In this document: piece after piece, positions 4,967 through 7,614 of the stretch
How positions within the stretch are numbered: the first letter of the stretch is position 1
How the letters are laid out: each line of letters opens with the position of its first letter
DNA from: UMGS1124 sp045613165
GTDB taxonomy: Bacteria; Bacillota_I; Bacilli_A; RF39; UBA660
Assembly (NCBI GenBank): GCA_045613165.1
Contig: JAZLAK010000127.1
Coordinates: forward strand, 1 to 7,614
Reading direction: 5' to 3'
DNA: 7,614 nt
Notes under the pieces: model-generated
What the model was told of the DNA's origin: nothing
The model's database searches: none
Seen by the model: the letters and a program-made list of their open reading frames with translations, nothing else
Translations under genes and position numbers: made by a program

Positions 4967-6034
4967 ATGAAGAAAATTTTATTAATTTCAAATTATGTTT
5001 TTCATTATAGGCAAAAAATATATAATTATTTTTATGAAGAATTTAGAAAAGATGGATATAATTTTGAAGTGTTAGCGTCTGAAATTCAAAATGTTAATTA
5101 TGATTTGAAATTTAATAATTATCAAATACCATTTTCAATTTTTAAATATATTAAATTTATAAAAAATAATAAACCAGATTATGTAATATTGTTTTTGCAT
5201 TTAAAAAATCTTGTTATGTTTCCTATTATATTTTATTGTAAAATAAAAAAAATACCGGTTATATATTGGAATCAAGGGATTAATACTAGGACACCGAATG
5301 CTAAGTTGAAAAATTCTTTATTTAGATTAATACATAATTTATGTGATGCATTAATAACTTATACACCTGATACATGCAAATATTTTAATGTGAAAAATTA
5401 TAATAAATTGTTTGTAGCTAATAATACTTTGAATTTAACTGATATAGATAAAAGTAAATATAATAAAAAAGATATTAGAGAAAAATATAATATTAAAGAA
5501 AAAAATATTATACTTTTTGCGTCTAGAATGTTGCCTTATAAAAGAGTAGATCTATTAATAGAGTGTTTTAAAGATGAAAAAGATATTGGTGTAGTGATGG
5601 TTGGACCAGGAATGTCTAATCAATTATTAGAAATTATAAATAATCACTCTAATTTATACTATTTAAACGAATTGTATGGAGAAGAGATGAATGAAATATA
5701 TAGTATAGCAGATATTTTTAGTACTCCAGGACATATCGGATTGTCAATCTGTGAGGCGTTTTTTTGGGGATTGCCTGTAATTTTATTAAATAATTTTCAT
5801 GCTCCAGAAATTTATTATATGAAAAATGGTATAAATGGCTATATTGTGAAAGATAGTGAAGAATTAAAAGAAAAAGTAAGAATTATGTTTAACGATACAA
5901 TTATGAAAAAATGTATGAAAAAAAATTGTATAGAAACTTATAAAAATGAGATGAGAATAGATTATATGTACAAAAGTTTTATAAAAACGATAAAATATTG
6001 TGAAAAGAAAAGAGTTAAATATGAAAAGAAATAA
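4967..6034 (+). CDS. Glycosyltransferase, GT-B fold, family 4-like
   Basis: 355 residues from the ATG at 4967. That start has GGTGAT upstream and gives the usual MKKILLISNY opening; the in-frame TTG at 4925 lies in the terminator T-run and overlaps the promoter, so it is rejected. The N-terminal Rossmann half (1-~175) should bind the acceptor at the membrane, and the C-terminal half the nucleotide sugar. Seen: LFASRMLPYKRVDLLIECF (183-201) with R187 and K192 at the donor-phosphate positions, VMVGPG (210-215), and STPGHIGLSICEAFFWGLPVI (252-272). E263 matches the second Glu of the family E-x7-E motif, but the first position is Gly (G255). It probably adds one sugar to a lipid-linked surface glycan; donor and linkage cannot be told. 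First gene of its unit; the flippase gene overlaps its 3' end. The C-terminal tail is lysine-rich. Confidence 0.9.
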   Translation: MKKILLISNYVFHYRQKIYNYFYEEFRKDGYNFEVLASEIQNVNYDLKFNNYQIPFSIFKYIKFIKNNKPDYVILFLHLKNLVMFPIIFYCKIKKIPVIYWNQGINTRTPNAKLKNSLFRLIHNLCDALITYTPDTCKYFNVKNYNKLFVANNTLNLTDIDKSKYNKKDIREKYNIKEKNIILFASRMLPYKRVDLLIECFKDEKDIGVVMVGPGMSNQLLEIINNHSNLYYLNELYGEEMNEIYSIADIFSTPGHIGLSICEAFFWGLPVILLNNFHAPEIYYMKNGINGYIVKDSEELKEKVRIMFNDTIMKKCMKKNCIETYKNEMRIDYMYKSFIKTIKYCEKKRVKYEKK

Positions 6035-7250
6035 CTTAAAAAAGAATATAATATATAAAGTACTAAATCAAATCTTGATTTTAATTTTTCCTGTTATAAC
6101 TACTCCTTATATATCTAGAATATTAGGAGTAGAAAAACTAGGTGAGTATTATTATTATAATTCTATAGTATTGTATTTTATTTATTTTGCTATGTTAGGT
6201 ATAAAAACTTATGGTAATCGATTGATCGCAAAAAATAAAGATAATAAGTTAGAATTAAATAAAAGTTTTACAAGTGTTTACATAATTCAAATTATATCGA
6301 GTATTTTAGTTAGTATATTTTATATAATTTATTTATTTATATCTTCTAATAAATTATTAATTTTGATAATGTATATTCATTTTTTTATAAGTTTTTTTGA
6401 GTTAAGGTGGGTATTGTATGGTTTAGATGATTTTAAATCTTCTATATATTCTCAAATAATAAGTAGATTATTGATGATTGTTTCAATCTTTTTATTTGTT
6501 AAAACTAAAAAAGATTTCGTTATTTTTGTATTTTTAAAATCTATTTTAGAATTATTTGAAGTAGTATTAATATTTATATTAGCTAAAAGAAAAGTAAAGT
6601 TAGTTAAAGTTAGTTTATTGGATATAAAAGAACATTTAGTTCCTTGTATAAAATTATTTATTCCTATTCTTGCAACAAATATGTTTATTCAAATGGATAA
6701 GGTTGTTTTAGGTTATTTTACGACGAAAACATTAGTTGGGTATTATGAAGCTGCAAATAAAATTATAGTTATGAGTTTAAGTGTAATAACAGCTATTTTA
6801 GCTGTATTAAGTCCTAAAATATCAAATTTAATATCTAATAATAAAAATTATGAATCCGAAACATTAATAAAAAAATCTTTCAGATATATAATGCTTTTTG
6901 GTATTTTGATTTCTCTAGGGATGATAATAATTTCTCCTAAATTTATACCGTTATTTTATGGTAAAGAATTTATACCATCTATTAAACTATCTATTTTAAT
7001 GTCTTTATATATACCATTTAATGTGTGTTCTAATTCAATAAGATGGTTATATTTGATTCCGTATGAAAAAGATGATATATATATTAAATCTACTATATAT
7101 GGTGCAGTTATTAATTTAATTTTAAATTTAGTTTTGGTAAATAAGTATAATGTGGTAGGTGTGATTGTTGCTACAATTATATCTGAGGTAATTGCTTTGA
7201 TGCATCAAATTATAAATATTAAAAAATTAAAGTTATGGTATAATAATTAA
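6021..7250 (+). CDS. Wzx-type polysaccharide flippase (MOP superfamily)
   Basis: 409 residues from the ATG at 6021; an in-frame GTG at 6000 would add 7 residues but has no ribosome binding site, whereas 6021 has AAAAGAG a few bases upstream. The protein is almost wholly hydrophobic with about 12 helices. Family features: the opening KNIIYKVLNQ (8-17) with PVITTPYISRILG (24-36), RWVLYGLDDF (129-138), and MDKVVLGYF....LVGYYEAANKI (225-248). It is expected to flip undecaprenyl-linked oligosaccharide repeat units across the membrane. It overlaps the glycosyltransferase gene by 14 nt and is followed 10 nt later by a further membrane-protein gene, so translation is coupled. MurJ or a teichuronic acid transporter of the same superfamily are the main alternatives; the operon context favours Wzx. 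Confidence 0.9.
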   Translation: MKRNNLKKNIIYKVLNQILILIFPVITTPYISRILGVEKLGEYYYYNSIVLYFIYFAMLGIKTYGNRLIAKNKDNKLELNKSFTSVYIIQIISSILVSIFYIIYLFISSNKLLILIMYIHFFISFFELRWVLYGLDDFKSSIYSQIISRLLMIVSIFLFVKTKKDFVIFVFLKSILELFEVVLIFILAKRKVKLVKVSLLDIKEHLVPCIKLFIPILATNMFIQMDKVVLGYFTTKTLVGYYEAANKIIVMSLSVITAILAVLSPKISNLISNNKNYESETLIKKSFRYIMLFGILISLGMIIISPKFIPLFYGKEFIPSIKLSILMSLYIPFNVCSNSIRWLYLIPYEKDDIYIKSTIYGAVINLILNLVLVNKYNVVGVIVATIISEVIALMHQIINIKKLKLWYNN

Positions 7251-7260
7251 TGGGGATAGT

Positions 7261-7614
7261 ATGAAAAATGAACGAATAAAAAATATATTATATAGTCGGT
7301 TAATGAGTTTTGTTATATGTTTTAGCATATTATTATCTTATTGTTATGTTACTAATAATATATATATTAAATCTACTGTACTTGCGTTAAGTATATTGTT
7401 TTCTTGTATTATATATATATTTTATTTATTTAATGGAAAAATACCTACCTTTAATATAACATTTATATTATATTGTGTAGCAATATTTATATCGACATTA
7501 TTTAATAAGGAAGCTTCTATTATACATTATTGTTATGCTTATTTTAGGATAATTGCAATGTTTTTTTATTTAGATTATGGATTAAAATATAGTACTAAAA
7601 ATACAGTTAATTCT
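7261..7614 (+). CDS. Multi-pass membrane protein, 3' partial; possible Wzy polymerase
   Basis: The frame opens with ATG at 7261 after GGGGAT (7252-7257) and has no stop up to the window edge; 118 residues are visible. After a short basic N-terminus there are four hydrophobic stretches at about 14-31, 38-57, 64-81 and 88-104, with a short loop FNKEASIIH (81-89) between the third and fourth. This layout, following directly after a flippase gene, is what an O-antigen-type polymerase (Wzy) or ligase looks like at its N-terminus, but the diagnostic large periplasmic loop would lie beyond the window. The family call is inference; the gene itself is well supported by its ribosome binding site, its codon use and the 10-nt gap from the flippase stop. 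Confidence 0.75.
   Translation, partial: MKNERIKNILYSRLMSFVICFSILLSYCYVTNNIYIKSTVLALSILFSCIIYIFYLFNGKIPTFNITFILYCVAIFISTLFNKEASIIHYCYAYFRIIAMFFYLDYGLKYSTKNTVNS

Noticed and set aside
6000..6020. GTG start for the flippase
   Set aside because: No ribosome binding site upstream; the ATG at 6021 has a purine-rich site and a typical flippase N-terminus.
1..7614. CRISPR array, tRNA/rRNA, transposase, DGR reverse transcriptase or template repeat
   Set aside because: Looked for on both strands by eye; no direct-repeat series, cloverleaf, insertion sequence ends, YxDD polymerase motif or second copy of the 1288-1410 segment was seen.

Overview
The window is very AT-rich; two hand-counted stretches are about 26% G+C (1081-1200) and 52% G+C (1291-1410). 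It uses TGG for Trp and the standard stop codons. All genes lie on the + strand with AGAGG/GGTGAT-type ribosome binding sites. FtsW, a zinc-ribbon TM2 protein, a DUF2752 protein and a human-like GalE fit an uncultured low-GC Gram-positive (Bacillota/Bacilli, in the range of the gut RF39, Erysipelotrichales or Mycoplasmatota-like lineages). That placement is inference; no marker gene in the window proves it.

Region 1 (1-1540) is the 3' part of a large secreted, cysteine-containing surface protein. It runs in from the left edge and ends in a C-type-lectin-like domain of the W..LSP / NGNG / LRPAVSL type. About 120 nt of that domain jumps from about 26% to about 52% G+C and switches to C/G-ending codons such as CTC, CCG, GCC, CTG, CGC and CCC. 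This looks like the variable region of a diversity-generating retroelement (DGR) target, or a homologous cassette exchange. No reverse transcriptase or template repeat lies in the window. A rho-independent terminator follows.

Region 2 (1569-2372) is a small two-gene unit: a zinc-ribbon/TM2 membrane protein and a DUF2752 membrane protein whose frame overlaps it. It has its own promoter and a terminator.

Region 3 (2374-4926) is a second unit: ftsW (septal peptidoglycan polymerase), galE (UDP-hexose 4-epimerase) and a small four-helix membrane protein, closed by a clear terminator.

Region 4 (4936-7614 and beyond) begins with an extended -10 promoter. It carries a family-4-like glycosyltransferase, a Wzx-type flippase and the first 118 codons of a membrane protein that could be a Wzy polymerase, running off the right edge. 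This is the start of a cell-surface polysaccharide locus. The upstream GalE can supply UDP-Gal and possibly UDP-GalNAc to it.

The three internal transcription units share one design: a terminator, then an extended -10 promoter 18-23 nt before the start codon, so the predicted leaders hold little more than the ribosome binding site. The most interesting point is the compositionally foreign, probably hypervariable C-terminus of the surface protein.
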